From NCBI RefSeq assembly GCF_000826065.2, contig NZ_LN623542.1:218715-282714 (forward strand): a stretch of DNA of 64,000 nucleotides, given 5' to 3'. The notes under the pieces are model-generated. The model worked only from the letters and a program-made list of their open reading frames with translations, was not told the DNA's origin and did no database searches. Origin of the DNA: Tessaracoccus massiliensis (lineage in GTDB: Bacteria > Actinomycetota > Actinomycetes > Propionibacteriales > Propionibacteriaceae). Below are positions 19,001-28,158 of this stretch, one piece after another. The translations under genes were made by a program, and so were the position numbers. Numbering within the stretch: the stretch's first letter is position 1; every line of letters begins with the position of its first letter.

Positions 19001-19906
19001 GTGAAGTCATCAATCCGTAAGTTTGGAATCGCTGCGCTCAGCACCGCCCTCCTGGGACTGGCCGCCTGTGGCGCTGATACCGGAGAGGGCACCGACGGTA
19101 ACGGCGGTGACAGCGGTCAGGACAAGCACATCACCCTCGGCTTCATCCCGTCGTGGACCGACGGCCGCTCCATGGGCAACCTCCTCAAGGGTCAGCTCGA
19201 GGACATGGGCTACACCGTCTCGACGGAGGAGCTCTCCGATCCGGGCCCGCTCTACGTCGCGCTGGCACAGGGTGACGTCGACATCTACCCCTCCGCATGG
19301 CCCGAGGTCACGCACTCCGCCTACATGGACGAGTACGAGGACCAGATCGATTCGCTGGGCGCCTACTACGACGGCACGGTGCTCACGTGGGCCGTGCCCG
19401 AGTACTCGAAGATGAAGTCGATCGAGGACATCAAGGACCACGCCGACGAACTGGGCAACCGCATCGTCGGCATCGAGCCCGGCGCCGGCCTGACCCGCGT
19501 GTCGCAGGACGACGTGATCCCCGGCTACGGCCTGGAGAACTTCGAGCTGGTGACCAGCTCGACCGCCGCCATGCTGGCCGAGCTGCAGACCAAGATCGCC
19601 GCCGAGGAGGAGATCGTCGTCACGCTGTGGCGTCCGTTCTGGGCCAACGCCGAGTACCCCGTCCGCGACCTCGAGGACCCGCAGGGTGCCCTGGGCGAGA
19701 CGGAGTCGCTGCACTTCCTGGCGCGCAAGGGCTTCGCTGAGGAGTACCCGGACATCGCCGAGTGGATCGCCGACGTCAAGCTCGACGACCAGCAGTACGG
19801 TTCGCTCGAGGACACCGTCGTGAACAAGTATGAGGAGGGCCAGGAGGCCGAGGCGATCCAGGAGTGGATCGACGCCAACCCCGACGTCCTCCCCAAGGCT
19901 GGCTGA
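19001..19906 (+). CDS. proX: Glycine betaine-type substrate-binding lipoprotein
   Basis: This 301-residue binding protein is the extracytoplasmic component of the importer. The GTG start at 19001 follows AAAGGA with 5 bases between, and yields a signal peptide ending in the lipobox LAAC at about residue 24. That makes it a lipoprotein. The mature part begins with a Gly/Asp-rich linker and then ITLGFIPSWTDGRSM, with PSAWPEVTH and LWRPFWANAEYPVRDLED further on. These aromatic-rich loops fit a cation-pi betaine cage of the OpuAC/ProX family. The exact ligand among betaines and proline betaine is not determined by the sequence. Confidence 0.92.
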   Translation: MKSSIRKFGIAALSTALLGLAACGADTGEGTDGNGGDSGQDKHITLGFIPSWTDGRSMGNLLKGQLEDMGYTVSTEELSDPGPLYVALAQGDVDIYPSAWPEVTHSAYMDEYEDQIDSLGAYYDGTVLTWAVPEYSKMKSIEDIKDHADELGNRIVGIEPGAGLTRVSQDDVIPGYGLENFELVTSSTAAMLAELQTKIAAEEEIVVTLWRPFWANAEYPVRDLEDPQGALGETESLHFLARKGFAEEYPDIAEWIADVKLDDQQYGSLEDTVVNKYEEGQEAEAIQEWIDANPDVLPKAG

Positions 19907-19920
19907 GCCTCACGCGGAAC

Positions 19921-20040
19921 GCTGGTTGAGCCGCTGCCCGCGAGGTACGAGCGGCGCAGCGTGTCAAAACCCGGTGAGTTTACAGGCAACCCGCCTGCAA
20001 ACTCACCGGGTTTCGACACGTTCGCGGCTCAACCAACCAG
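19921..20040. repeat. Imperfect palindromic intergenic element with strong hairpin
   Basis: The interval between two convergent genes is almost entirely an inverted repeat. The core stem pairs 19969-19987 with 19993-20011 (19 positions, one mismatch, 5-base loop). Looser outer arms both carry a GCTGGTTGAG/CTCAACC-type word. CACCGGGTTTCGACAC in the right arm is repeated exactly at 11795-11810. It probably acts as a bidirectional terminator for the betaine operon and the oxidoreductase gene, and belongs to a dispersed repeat family. Confidence 0.75.
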
Positions 20041-20042
20041 CG

Positions 20043-21038
20043 TCAGGTGAGGCCGAGTTCGGCCTCCTGGTGGTAGATCCCGGCCTGCAGCAGGCACGAT
20101 TCCAGCACACGCATCACCTCGAGGGTGTCGGCCAAAGGCATGGTGGGCGACTCCGTCTGCCCCTCCCGCACCCGCTGCGTCACCTCGGCGAACTGGTGGC
20201 TGTAGCCCCGTCCGGTGGGCGCCGCCTCGATGATGCGCGGCAGCACCCCGTTGCGGTGAATGGTGATCATCGACGGGTGGTGGAAGCGGGGATCCACCTC
20301 GATCCAGCCCTTGGTGCCCATGATCGACATGCGGCCCGGGCCGTGCCCGTCGAACCCGCACGCCAGCGACGACAGCCCTCCGGCGGCGTGGGCAAGGCTG
20401 ATGGTGGCGGCGCAGTCGACCCCTGTAGGGTACAGCCGCGTCATGCAATCGGCTGACTTCACGTTGCCGAGGAACGCCTGGGCGAAGTTGACGACGTAGA
20501 CGCCGAGGTCGAGGATTGCGCCGCCGCCCAGTTCCTTGGCGAAGAGCCGGTGCTCGGGCTGGAACTCGCGGTACGCGTAGAGGTCTCCCTGCACGGCCAC
20601 GACGTCGCCGATCCGGCCCCAGGCCACCACCTCACGGGCCGCCGCGACAACGGGAAGGAACCGCGTCCACATGGCCTCCATGAGAAACACGTTCTTCTCC
20701 CGCGCGGTCTCGACGAGTTGCTTGGCCCCCGCGAAGGTGGCGGTGAACGCCTTCTCCACCAGCACGGCCTTGCCGTGCTCGATCGCCTTGAGCGCCACGT
20801 CGCGGTGGTGCGGGTGCGGGGTGGCGATGTAGACCACGTCGACATCGTCGGACTCGAGCATCTCCGCATAGGAGCCGAAGGCCTTGGCCACCCCATGCTG
20901 CTGGGCGAACTCCTGCGCCTTGGCGTGCGTTCGCGACGCCACCGCCGCCAACTCGGCGCCGGGCACGAACTGGAAGTCCCCCGCCACCCCGTGCGCGATG
21001 GCCCCCGTGCCGACAATTCCCCAGCGAACCGTGTTCAT
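20043..21038 (-). CDS. Gfo/Idh/MocA-family oxidoreductase
   Basis: This 331-residue NAD(P)-dependent dehydrogenase has an N-terminal Rossmann fold (WGIVGTGAIAHGVAGDF), the family EKAF motif near residue 95 (KAVLVEKAFTATFAGAK) and a C-terminal beta-sheet domain (GGGAILDLGVYVVNFAQAFLG). Relatives oxidise or epimerise sugars, inositols or trans-dihydrodiols. The substrate cannot be assigned. It is transcribed alone, convergent with the betaine operon, and its start is 44 bases from the stop of the YceH-methyltransferase gene behind it. The frame and length are normal. Confidence 0.87.
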   Translation of the reverse strand: MNTVRWGIVGTGAIAHGVAGDFQFVPGAELAAVASRTHAKAQEFAQQHGVAKAFGSYAEMLESDDVDVVYIATPHPHHRDVALKAIEHGKAVLVEKAFTATFAGAKQLVETAREKNVFLMEAMWTRFLPVVAAAREVVAWGRIGDVVAVQGDLYAYREFQPEHRLFAKELGGGAILDLGVYVVNFAQAFLGNVKSADCMTRLYPTGVDCAATISLAHAAGGLSSLACGFDGHGPGRMSIMGTKGWIEVDPRFHHPSMITIHRNGVLPRIIEAAPTGRGYSHQFAEVTQRVREGQTESPTMPLADTLEVMRVLESCLLQAGIYHQEAELGLT

Positions 21039-21082
21039 GCCCTCAGGGTAGTCCCCCGCAACAGCCCGGGCGCGGGTTTGGC

Positions 21083-22261
21083 CTAGCGTTCCCGGCGCCC
21101 GATGACGTAGAGCCGATCTGCAACGCTGTCATCGCTGACGAGGAAGCTCTCAGGTACCAGGCCGGCCGCGACGACCGCCCGCCGGACGTCGGCCGCATCG
21201 TGCAGCACCAACGGCACCTCCACCTGCTCACCCTGCCACCACGTGACCGGTTCGACGGCGTTGCCGACGTGCACCGACAGCGCCAGCACGCCGTCGGGCA
21301 GCAGCGTCTGCGCCAGGTGCCGCAGCACGGTGGGCAGCTCACTGGGCGCGAGGTGGATCAGCGAGAACCAGGCGAGGATCGCGCCCCAGCCTGCGTCGGT
21401 GGCGGGGCGCAGGAGGCGACGGAAGTCCGCCACCTGGAAGTCGACGTCGCGGTTGCGCTCCTTCGCCTGCTCGATCATGCGCGGGGACAGGTCGAAGCCC
21501 GTCGGCAGCGCGGCCGCTTCGGCCAGGGCCAGAGTGGTGTCGCCGAGGCCGCAGCCCACGTCGGCGGTCTGGTGCGGGCCGGCGAGCTCGGCCACGTGCG
21601 CGATGAACCACTCCTCGAACGGCGTGGTGCTGCGCGGCTCCGGGTCGAGGTCGGCGAGTGCGTCGTAGGCGGCCACGAGCGCCTGGTCGCGGGCGTCGAC
21701 CCCTTCGGCGAGGATCTGCTCGCGGTCGGCGGCGGCCTCGGGCCCGGCGTCGGCCGGGATGTCGCCCAGGAGATGCAGCCAACGGTGGTCCTGCTGGCCG
21801 GGGCGGCGGGCGAGTTGCCGCGCGAGGGGCTCGTCGCGTTCGGCCATGCGCTGCAGTGTCGCCTCCACCGCATCGCGGTCGGCGAACCTGTGCAGCCTGT
21901 CGGTGCGGGTCTTCAACTCGCCCGGGGCCTGGGGCCCGCGGAGCAGTAGCACGGTGAGCAGGGCGCGCTCGTCGTCGGCGAGGTCCAGCACCTCCACCAC
22001 GCTCTGCGCGTACTTGAGCGTGCGCTTGCCGTAGTCCATCCACGTGACGCGCGCCAGGCCCCGGTCCTTCAGCGAGCGCACGGCGTCCTGCACCTGGCGC
22101 TCGTCGTAGTCGACGACGGGCTCGCGGCTGCTGGTCTGGTTGCAGGCGGTGCGCAGCGCGTTGAGCGTGAGCGGATAGCTCGCCGGGACGGTGATCTCCT
22201 TCTCCAGGAGGCAGCCCAGGACGCGTTGTTCTTCGGCGGTGAGGACCAGATGCGCAGTCAC
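21083..22261 (-). CDS. YceH (DUF480) protein fused to an SAM methyltransferase
   Basis: This 392-residue fusion has residues 1-~165 matching YceH/DUF480, a two-winged-helix domain (LTAEEQRVLGCLLEKEITVPASYPLT, then ACNQTSSREPV). From about residue 215 it has a class I methyltransferase with the SAM motif ADVGCGLGDTTLALAEAA, LSPRMIEQAKERN and a DFRRLL-type motif. The combination suggests a DNA- or RNA-contacting module joined to an enzyme, but the target is unknown. It starts at the ATG at 22261 and has no close operon partner upstream. Confidence 0.85.
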   Translation of the reverse strand: MTAHLVLTAEEQRVLGCLLEKEITVPASYPLTLNALRTACNQTSSREPVVDYDERQVQDAVRSLKDRGLARVTWMDYGKRTLKYAQSVVEVLDLADDERALLTVLLLRGPQAPGELKTRTDRLHRFADRDAVEATLQRMAERDEPLARQLARRPGQQDHRWLHLLGDIPADAGPEAAADREQILAEGVDARDQALVAAYDALADLDPEPRSTTPFEEWFIAHVAELAGPHQTADVGCGLGDTTLALAEAAALPTGFDLSPRMIEQAKERNRDVDFQVADFRRLLRPATDAGWGAILAWFSLIHLAPSELPTVLRHLAQTLLPDGVLALSVHVGNAVEPVTWWQGEQVEVPLVLHDAADVRRAVVAAGLVPESFLVSDDSVADRLYVIGRRER

Positions 22262-22460
22262 CCTTCGAGGTTACCAACCGCCCGACCCCTGAGCGTCGCC
22301 CCCTCGAGGCTTCGAATCCAGCTTCGGAGTGGTCTGCACCTCCGGATCTGGATGTGGGGCGGATGGGGAGTTCGATGTCGGCCCGCCGCCCGCGGACGCG
22401 TCCCACGGGAACGGGCGCGGCGAACTATCCTGTGAGACGGTCCCCAGGAGGTAGACATAC

Positions 22461-23735
22461 ATGGGTCGCATCGTTCAGAAGTTCGGCGGTAGCTCGGTAC
22501 AGGACGCGGAGTCCATCAAGCGGGTCGCCCGTCGCATCGCACGCACCCGCGGTGAGGGGCACGACGTCATCATCGTGATCTCCGCCATGGGCGACACCAC
22601 CGACGAGTTGATGGACCTCGCGCTGCAGGTCTCCCCCAGCCCGAAGTCGCGTGAGCTCGACATGCTGCTGACCACCGGCGAGCGGCAGTCCGCCGCGCTG
22701 CTGGCGATGGCCCTGTCGGATCTCGGCATCGAGGCGGTCTCCTACACGGGCTCGCAGGCCGGCATCCTCACCACCCCCACGCACGGCAACGCGCGGATCA
22801 TCGACATCACCCCCGGGCGCGTCGCCAAGTCCCTCGAGGACGGCAGTGTGGTCATCGTCGCGGGCTTCCAGGGCGTGGCGCAGACCACCAAGGACGTCAC
22901 GACGCTGGGCCGCGGCGCCTCCGACACCACCGCCGTCGCGCTGGCCTCCGCACTGGGTGCGGACTATTGCGAAATCTACTCCGACGTCGACGGCGTCTAC
23001 ACAGCCGATCCGCGGATCGTGAAATCCGCGCGGCACATCGAGCAGATCGGCTACGAGGACATGATGGAGATGGCCGCCTGCGGCGCCAAGATCCTCCACC
23101 TGCGCTGCGTCGAGTACGCGCGCCGCGAGGGCGTGCCGGTGCACGTGCGTTCCTCGTTCACCGACAAGCCCGGCACCTGGGTCAAGAGCCAGGACGAGAT
23201 CACGAAAGACGGAGCCATGGAAGAAGCCATCATCACCGGTGTCGCCCACGACCGCACCGAAGCCAAGATCACTGTCGTCAACGTGCCAGACCGCGTCGGC
23301 GAGGCCGCCCGCATCTTCAAGGCCATCGCCGAGGCCGAGATCAACATCGACATGATCGTGCAGAACATCTCACGCCTGTCCGATGCGGCCACGGACATCT
23401 CGTTCACCCTCCCCATGAGCGACGGCGCCAAGGCCATCGCCGCCCTCGAAGCCATCAAGGGTGAGGTGGGCTACGAGGAGGTGCTCTACGACGACCAGAT
23501 CGGCAAGGTCTCCGTCGTGGGCGTGGGCATGCGCTCCCACCCGGGCGTCTCTGCCACCTTCTTCGACGCGCTGGCCCAGGCCGGTGTGAACCTGCAGATG
23601 ATCTCCACCTCGGAGATCCGCATCTCGGTGATCGTGGGCGCCGACGACGTGGACAACGCCGTGCGCGCCGCCCACAGCGCCTTCGAACTGGACGCCACCG
23701 ACGAGGCCACCGTCTACGCCGGCACCGGCCGCTGA
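22461..23735 (+). CDS. lysC: Aspartokinase (LysC type, ACT-regulated)
   Basis: This 424-residue enzyme phosphorylates aspartate, the first step towards lysine, threonine and methionine. The kinase motif [13 protein letters not shown] starts at residue 7, followed by [11 protein letters not shown] and [13 protein letters not shown]. Two ACT domains (from about residue 265) bind allosteric effectors. AGGAGG stands 9 bases before the ATG at 22461. The ATG at 23217 (protein [11 protein letters not shown]) is where relatives start a separate regulatory beta subunit from an internal site. The ribosome-binding sequence in front of it here is weak, so that second product is only possible. The usual partner asd is not next to it. 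Confidence 0.95.
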   Translation: MGRIVQKFGGSSVQDAESIKRVARRIARTRGEGHDVIIVISAMGDTTDELMDLALQVSPSPKSRELDMLLTTGERQSAALLAMALSDLGIEAVSYTGSQAGILTTPTHGNARIIDITPGRVAKSLEDGSVVIVAGFQGVAQTTKDVTTLGRGASDTTAVALASALGADYCEIYSDVDGVYTADPRIVKSARHIEQIGYEDMMEMAACGAKILHLRCVEYARREGVPVHVRSSFTDKPGTWVKSQDEITKDGAMEEAIITGVAHDRTEAKITVVNVPDRVGEAARIFKAIAEAEINIDMIVQNISRLSDAATDISFTLPMSDGAKAIAALEAIKGEVGYEEVLYDDQIGKVSVVGVGMRSHPGVSATFFDALAQAGVNLQMISTSEIRISVIVGADDVDNAVRAAHSAFELDATDEATVYAGTGR

Positions 23736-23745
23736 TCGTACCCAC

Positions 23746-25149
23746 GTGACCAACATCGCTAGGCGGCACTTCCTCGCTGCTGCCGCCGTCGCGCCGTTGT
23801 CAGCCTGCACCCCCGAGCCGGAGCCTGCGCCGCCACCGCCGACGGGGATCGTCACACCCACGTCGACGCCCACCACGCCGGCACCCGCCCCCACCGCGAC
23901 GCATCCGCTGGGGCTCGTGGTGCCCAGCAGCGTGCAGGCTGTGGTCTTCGACGGCGCGTTCGGCATCGGCTATGTGCGGGAGGCCGCCAGGGTCGCGCGC
24001 AACAACCACGACGGGTTGCGCATCCAGGTGCTGCCCAGCAGCAACATCACCGCCGATGTCGGCCCCCGCTTCGAGCCGGGAGAGACCCCGCCTGACCTCA
24101 TCGACAACTCGGGCGTCCACCAACTCGCCATCGCCGACCTGACCGACGACCTGCTCACCCTCGACGAGCTCATGGCCACCCCCAACCTCGAGGGCGTCCC
24201 CATCGCGGAGACGCTCTACGGCGGGGTGGTGCAGGCGGGCACGTTCAACGGCCGGCACGTGGCGCTGAACTACGCGTTGAGCACCTACGGTCTGTGGCAT
24301 TCGGCCAGCCATTTCGCGGCCAACGGCTGGGCCATCCCCGTGGCCTGGGACGAGCTCCTCCTGCTGGGCGAGGAGGCGCAGGACCTGGGACTGGCCCTGT
24401 TCGTCTGGGGCGACGAGGCGGCGAGCTACTACGCCGAGCTCGCGATCGCGTCGGCCATCAAGGAGGGCGGCCACGATGTGCGCCGGGCCCTCGACAACCT
24501 GGAGCCCGACGGCTGGCAGCACCCCGCCGTCGCCGGCGTGCTGGCCGCGATGGCCACCTGCGTCGACGAGGGTTTCGTGCGCTACGGGGGCCCGTACCTC
24601 GAGGCGCAGGCGGAGTGGTCGCGGGATCAGAAGGCACTGTTCTACCCGTCCGGCTCGTGGATCGCCACGGAGATGGATGCCCGGACGGCGGAGGGCTTCG
24701 AGATGACGGTCTCGCCCGTCCCCGCGCTGACCGCGGCCCCCACGCTGCCGGTGACCGCCATCCACGCCCAGCCCATCGAGCAGTTCATCGTGCCGGAGAA
24801 CGCGGCCAACCCCGCCGGTGGCCTGGAACTGCTGCGGGTGATGTTGTCGCGCGACGTGGCGGAGGAGTTCGCGGCGAGCAACATGATGCCCACCGTGGTG
24901 CGTACGACGACGCCGTCGGATCTGCAGTCAACGCCGCTGGCGGCCCAGACGCGCCTCCTGGCCGACGCCGGGGAGGACGTGTACAGCTGGCGCTTCGTGT
25001 CGCACTACGGGCTCGGCGACAACTACAACAGGCTGTGGGGCCAGTTCCTGGGCGGCGACCTGGGCGCCGCTGCGCTGGCCGAACAGCTGCAGGCGCTGTC
25101 CGACGAGGTCAGGGATGACCCGACGGTGCGCACCTACAAGGTCGACTGA
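23746..25149 (+). CDS. Extracellular solute-binding lipoprotein, family 1 type
   Basis: This 467-residue secreted protein starts at the GTG at 23746, 10 bases after lysC. The N-terminus IARRHFLAAAAVAPLSACTPEP combines a twin-arginine-like RR motif with a lipobox LSAC, then a Pro/Thr-rich linker. The body has the layout of carbohydrate ABC-transporter binding proteins, for example FYPSGSWIATEMDARTAEGF and the NPAGGLELLRVMLSRDVAEEF segment. No permease or ATPase gene lies nearby, so it is an orphan binding protein or relies on components encoded elsewhere. The ligand is not known. Confidence 0.8.
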   Translation: MTNIARRHFLAAAAVAPLSACTPEPEPAPPPPTGIVTPTSTPTTPAPAPTATHPLGLVVPSSVQAVVFDGAFGIGYVREAARVARNNHDGLRIQVLPSSNITADVGPRFEPGETPPDLIDNSGVHQLAIADLTDDLLTLDELMATPNLEGVPIAETLYGGVVQAGTFNGRHVALNYALSTYGLWHSASHFAANGWAIPVAWDELLLLGEEAQDLGLALFVWGDEAASYYAELAIASAIKEGGHDVRRALDNLEPDGWQHPAVAGVLAAMATCVDEGFVRYGGPYLEAQAEWSRDQKALFYPSGSWIATEMDARTAEGFEMTVSPVPALTAAPTLPVTAIHAQPIEQFIVPENAANPAGGLELLRVMLSRDVAEEFAASNMMPTVVRTTTPSDLQSTPLAAQTRLLADAGEDVYSWRFVSHYGLGDNYNRLWGQFLGGDLGAAALAEQLQALSDEVRDDPTVRTYKVD

Positions 25150-25181
25150 GCTGCTAGCGTCCGCCCCCCTGCTCCCTGAGC

Positions 25182-25211
25182 GTCCGCCGGCGAGCTTGCG
25201 AGCCAGCGGAC
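25182..25211. terminator. Hairpin between convergent genes
   Basis: GTCCGC (25182-25187) pairs with GCGGAC (25206-25211), with a further partly paired interior (CGGC/AGCC). It lies between the ends of the binding-protein gene and the HerA-like gene. It lacks a clean T-tract, so it may be a repeat element that doubles as a terminator. Confidence 0.45.
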
Positions 25212-25295
25212 GACGAAGGGGCCTCGCGCGTGCCTCCGGGCTTGGCCACGGGGATTGACGGCGTCAGCGCGCTGGGCGCGACGCTCAGGGTCCGG

Positions 25296-26945
25296 TCACC
25301 TGCGGCGACCGGTGCCGAAGATGGAGCGCACGATCTCGCGGCTGGCGGTGCGCATCACGTCCTTGAACACCTTCGACTTCGTCACCTGCTGGATCAGCGT
25401 CGGATTCTCCTTCTCGTAGCGACGACGCTCCGCCTCGGCGAGCCGGCGCTCCTTCTCCAGCCTGCGCATCTCGGCGAGGCGCTCGCGCTCCGCCTTCGCC
25501 TGCTCCTTCTCCAGCTGAGCCAGTTCCTTCTCGATGCGCTTGGCCTCCTCAGCACGCTCGGCCTCAAGCCTCTCCTCCTCGGCCTTCCGCGCGCCCTCCT
25601 CGAGGTGCTTGGCGAGCAACTCGTAGGCCGATTCCCGGTCGATCGCCTCGCCGTACTTCGCCTGCAGCGGCGACGCTGCGACGGTGGCCTTCAGCTGCTC
25701 CTCCGGCGTGGGCCCCATCGTCGAGGTGGGGGCCCAGATCTGCGTCCAGGCCACGGGGGTGGGCGCGCCCTTGTCGCTCATCACGGTGACCACGGCCTGC
25801 CCGGTGGCGAGCTGCTGGAGTACCTCCTCGAGGTCGTACTCCGAGGTGGGATAGGTCGAGACGGTGGCCTTCAGCGCCTTCGCATCGTTGGGGGTGTGCG
25901 CCCGCAACTGGTGCTGGACGCGCGAACCGAGCTGGGCGAGCACGTCGTCGGGCACGTCCTTCGGGGTCTGCGTGACGAAGAACACGCCCACGCCCTTCGA
26001 GCGGATGAGCCGCACCGTCTGGGTGATCGCGTCGAGGAACGCCTTGGAGGCGCCGTTGAACAGCAGGTGCGCCTCGTCGAAGAAGAAGACGAGCTTGGGC
26101 TTGTCGAGGTCGCCCACCTCAGGCAGGTCGGTGAACAGATCGGCCAGCAGCCACATCAGGAACGTGGAGAAGAGCGCAGGGCGGTTGGCCAACTGGGGCA
26201 GTTCGAGGAGGGAGACGACGCCACGGCCGTCGGGCGCGACGCGCATCAGGTCCGCGGGGTCGAACTCCGGCTCGCCGAAGAACACGTCCGCGCCCTGCCC
26301 CGAGAGGGTCACGAGGTTGCGGAGGATGACGCCGGCGGTCGCCGTCGAGATGCCGCCGATGCCCTTGAGTTCGGCCTTGCCCTCGTCGGAGATGAGGTAC
26401 TTGATGAGCTCAGTGAGGTCCTTCAGGTCGAGGAGCAGGAGGCCCTTGGTGTCGGCGTAGTGGAAGATCAGGCCGAGCGAGGATTCCTGCACCTGGTTGA
26501 GGCCCAGCACCTTGCTGAGCAGGATGGGGCCGAACGACGACACGGTGGCGCGCACCGGGATACCGACGCCCACGCCGCCCAGGGCGTAGAACTCGCACGG
26601 GTAGGAGCGTGCCTCCCAGGGCTGCCCTTGGCGCTCGGTGCGGGCGAGCAGCTTCTCCCCGCCGGGGCCGGGGGTGGCCATGCCGCTGAGGTCGCCCTTG
26701 ATGTCGGCCGCGAACACCGGCACCCCCGCCGAGCTCAACGCCTCCGCCATCACCTGCAGCGTCACCGTCTTACCCGTGCCGGTGGCACCTGCCACGAGTC
26801 CGTGCCGGTTGAACATCGACAACGGGATGCGGATGGGCACCTCCGGGTTGGGTTCGCCGTCGACGAGGACGCCGAGCGTCGCTGCGGGGACGTCGAAGGT
26901 GTAACCGGCCTTGATCTGTTCACTGTGGCTGCTCACGCGCGTCAT
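25296..26945 (-). CDS. HerA-like/DUF853 ATPase with C-terminal coiled coil
   Basis: This 549-residue P-loop ATPase of the HerA-FtsK superfamily has Walker A GATGTGKTVTLQVMAEAL near residue 53 and Walker B KLVFFFDEAHLLFNGAS near 270. It also has a Q-T motif (FFVTQTPKDVPDDVL) and the DUF853 C-terminal region. Residues ~440-525 form a highly charged, Arg/Glu-rich coiled coil. The family is related to the DNA translocase HerA, but the cellular role of the bacterial DUF853 group is unclear. It is divergently arranged with the 97-residue conserved gene at 27047, sharing a ~100-base promoter region. Confidence 0.87.
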   Translation of the reverse strand: MTRVSSHSEQIKAGYTFDVPAATLGVLVDGEPNPEVPIRIPLSMFNRHGLVAGATGTGKTVTLQVMAEALSSAGVPVFAADIKGDLSGMATPGPGGEKLLARTERQGQPWEARSYPCEFYALGGVGVGIPVRATVSSFGPILLSKVLGLNQVQESSLGLIFHYADTKGLLLLDLKDLTELIKYLISDEGKAELKGIGGISTATAGVILRNLVTLSGQGADVFFGEPEFDPADLMRVAPDGRGVVSLLELPQLANRPALFSTFLMWLLADLFTDLPEVGDLDKPKLVFFFDEAHLLFNGASKAFLDAITQTVRLIRSKGVGVFFVTQTPKDVPDDVLAQLGSRVQHQLRAHTPNDAKALKATVSTYPTSEYDLEEVLQQLATGQAVVTVMSDKGAPTPVAWTQIWAPTSTMGPTPEEQLKATVAASPLQAKYGEAIDRESAYELLAKHLEEGARKAEEERLEAERAEEAKRIEKELAQLEKEQAKAERERLAEMRRLEKERRLAEAERRRYEKENPTLIQQVTKSKVFKDVMRTASREIVRSIFGTGRRR

Positions 26946-27046
26946 TTTCCCATAGACGCGCTGTTGAGGGGCCCATTCCCCCAGCGAGCTGCGACACGAC
27001 GCGGGGCGATGACCCCGGGACCGCCGCCGTTGGGTAGGCTGGGTGG

Positions 27047-27340
27047 GTGATCTTCAAGCGAGTCGGCGATTCCCGCCCCTACCCGGACCACGGCTTCACG
27101 CAGAAGCAGTGGATCGGCATCGCGCCTCACCAGGTGCGTCTAGACGAGCTGGTGACCACTAAGCGCACCTTGGATCTGGAGGCCCTGCTCGAAGAGGATT
27201 CCACGTTCTACGGTGACCTTTTCGCCCACGTCGTGTCCTACCGCGGCGAGCTCTACCTCGAGGACGGCCTGCACCGCGCCCTGCGCGCGGCGCTGCAACA
27301 GCGGCAGACAATGCACGCACGAGTCCTTGAGTTGAAGTAG
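27047..27340 (+). CDS. Small conserved actinobacterial protein, ParB-nuclease-like pattern
   Basis: This 97-residue protein starts at the GTG at 27047 (VIFKRVGDSRPYPDHG). Its sequence resembles small conserved actinobacterial proteins of unknown function. PPHQVRL-type spacing and the segment YLEDGLHRALRAALQQR recall the DGxHR motif of the ParB/sulfiredoxin fold, which is only a pattern match. It precedes a LytR_C-type gene by 38 bases on the same strand, so the two may be co-transcribed. No toxin partner is adjacent. Confidence 0.7.
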   Translation: MIFKRVGDSRPYPDHGFTQKQWIGIAPHQVRLDELVTTKRTLDLEALLEEDSTFYGDLFAHVVSYRGELYLEDGLHRALRAALQQRQTMHARVLELK

Positions 27341-27378
27341 TCTCCCCTCAGGTCCCCCGACGAAAGAGCTAGAAACTC

Positions 27379-27912
27379 GTGCGTATCTTCCGCCTGATCG
27401 CAACCCCGGTGATTCTGCTGGGGCTGCTCGGCTTTCTCGGTTGGGGCTTCATGTGGGGCTGGCGTGAGTTGACCGCCCCCATCCCCACCACGCCGCCCAC
27501 CCCGTGCGTGACCGAGGAGACCGATGTGGTCATCCCGTCGCTGGTCACGGTCAACGTGTACAACGGCGGCTTCACCACGGGCCTGGCCCGCCGGATCGGC
27601 ACCTACCTGACCGACGCAGGCTTCGCCGTGGCCCGGGTGGATGATTCCGAGGAGCAGATCAAGGACACCATCGTCCGCGGCAACCGTGACCAGAACCAGT
27701 CGATGCGCATGGTGGGCTCGCACTTCATCGGCGTGGAGTTCGAGTACGACGAGCGGATTGACGGCACCGTCGACGTGCTGGTCGGCACCGGATTCCAAGG
27801 TTACGCCCCCGAAGGCGAGATCTTCTGGCAATTGGCATCCGGCGGCAGCGTCTGCCGCCCGCCGCAGGCCACCGACGAGTCGCCAACCCCGACGCCCAGC
27901 CCTGAGCCCTGA
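27379..27912 (+). CDS. LytR C-terminal domain membrane protein
   Basis: This 177-residue protein starts at the GTG at 27379. It has one N-terminal transmembrane segment (ATPVILLGLLGFLGWGFMWG) and an extracytoplasmic LytR_C-like domain (VTVNVYNGGFTTGLARRIGTYL), ending in a short Pro/Thr-rich tail. LytR_C domains occur at the C-terminus of LytR-CpsA-Psr wall enzymes and also as stand-alone proteins. Here only that accessory domain is present, with no phosphotransferase domain. It probably sits at the cell wall. A strong hairpin terminator follows 21 bases after its stop. Confidence 0.82.
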   Translation: MRIFRLIATPVILLGLLGFLGWGFMWGWRELTAPIPTTPPTPCVTEETDVVIPSLVTVNVYNGGFTTGLARRIGTYLTDAGFAVARVDDSEEQIKDTIVRGNRDQNQSMRMVGSHFIGVEFEYDERIDGTVDVLVGTGFQGYAPEGEIFWQLASGGSVCRPPQATDESPTPTPSPEP

Positions 27913-27932
27913 GCCCTGAGCCCCCAATGAGA

Positions 27933-27958
27933 AGAACCCCCGGTTTCCCGGGGGTTCT
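27933..27958. terminator. Bidirectional hairpin terminator
   Basis: An 11-bp perfect stem (27933-27943 with 27948-27958) with loop TTTC lies between the rightward LytR_C gene and the leftward tRNA-Ser. It is GC-rich and flanked by short TTCTC tracts on both strands, so it can end both transcripts. Confidence 0.85.
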
Positions 27959-27959
27959 C

Positions 27960-28047
27960 TGGCGGTGATGGAGGGATTTGAACCCCCGGTAGGTTTCCCT
28001 ACTCTCGCTTTCGAGGCGAGCACTTTCGGCCACTCAGTCACATCACC
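27960..28047 (-). tRNA. tRNA-Ser(CGA), CCA encoded
   Basis: The minus strand folds as a class II tRNA. The 7-bp acceptor pairs GGTGATG with CATCACC. The anticodon loop is CTCGAAA (anticodon CGA, reading UCG) on a CTCGC/GCGAG-type stem. A long variable arm is built on GTAGGG/CCTACC. The T arm contains GGTTCAAATCC, and there is a G discriminator and an encoded CCA at 27960-27962. The long variable arm and G73 are serine-tRNA identity features. Confidence 0.96.
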
Positions 28048-28158
28048 GCGGACTATTCTAGTCAGTTCGCTCGATGATGACCAATTGGCGAACGGCGCTT
28101 GACCTGCTCCCTGCCTGCGTCGACGGTTTGGTGGGGCGCCGGAACTGAGGCGTAGAGT

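Noticed and set aside
17643-19013. Long minus-strand frames opposite the betaine transporter genes
   Set aside because: Antisense shadows of three well-identified genes, with low-complexity translation.
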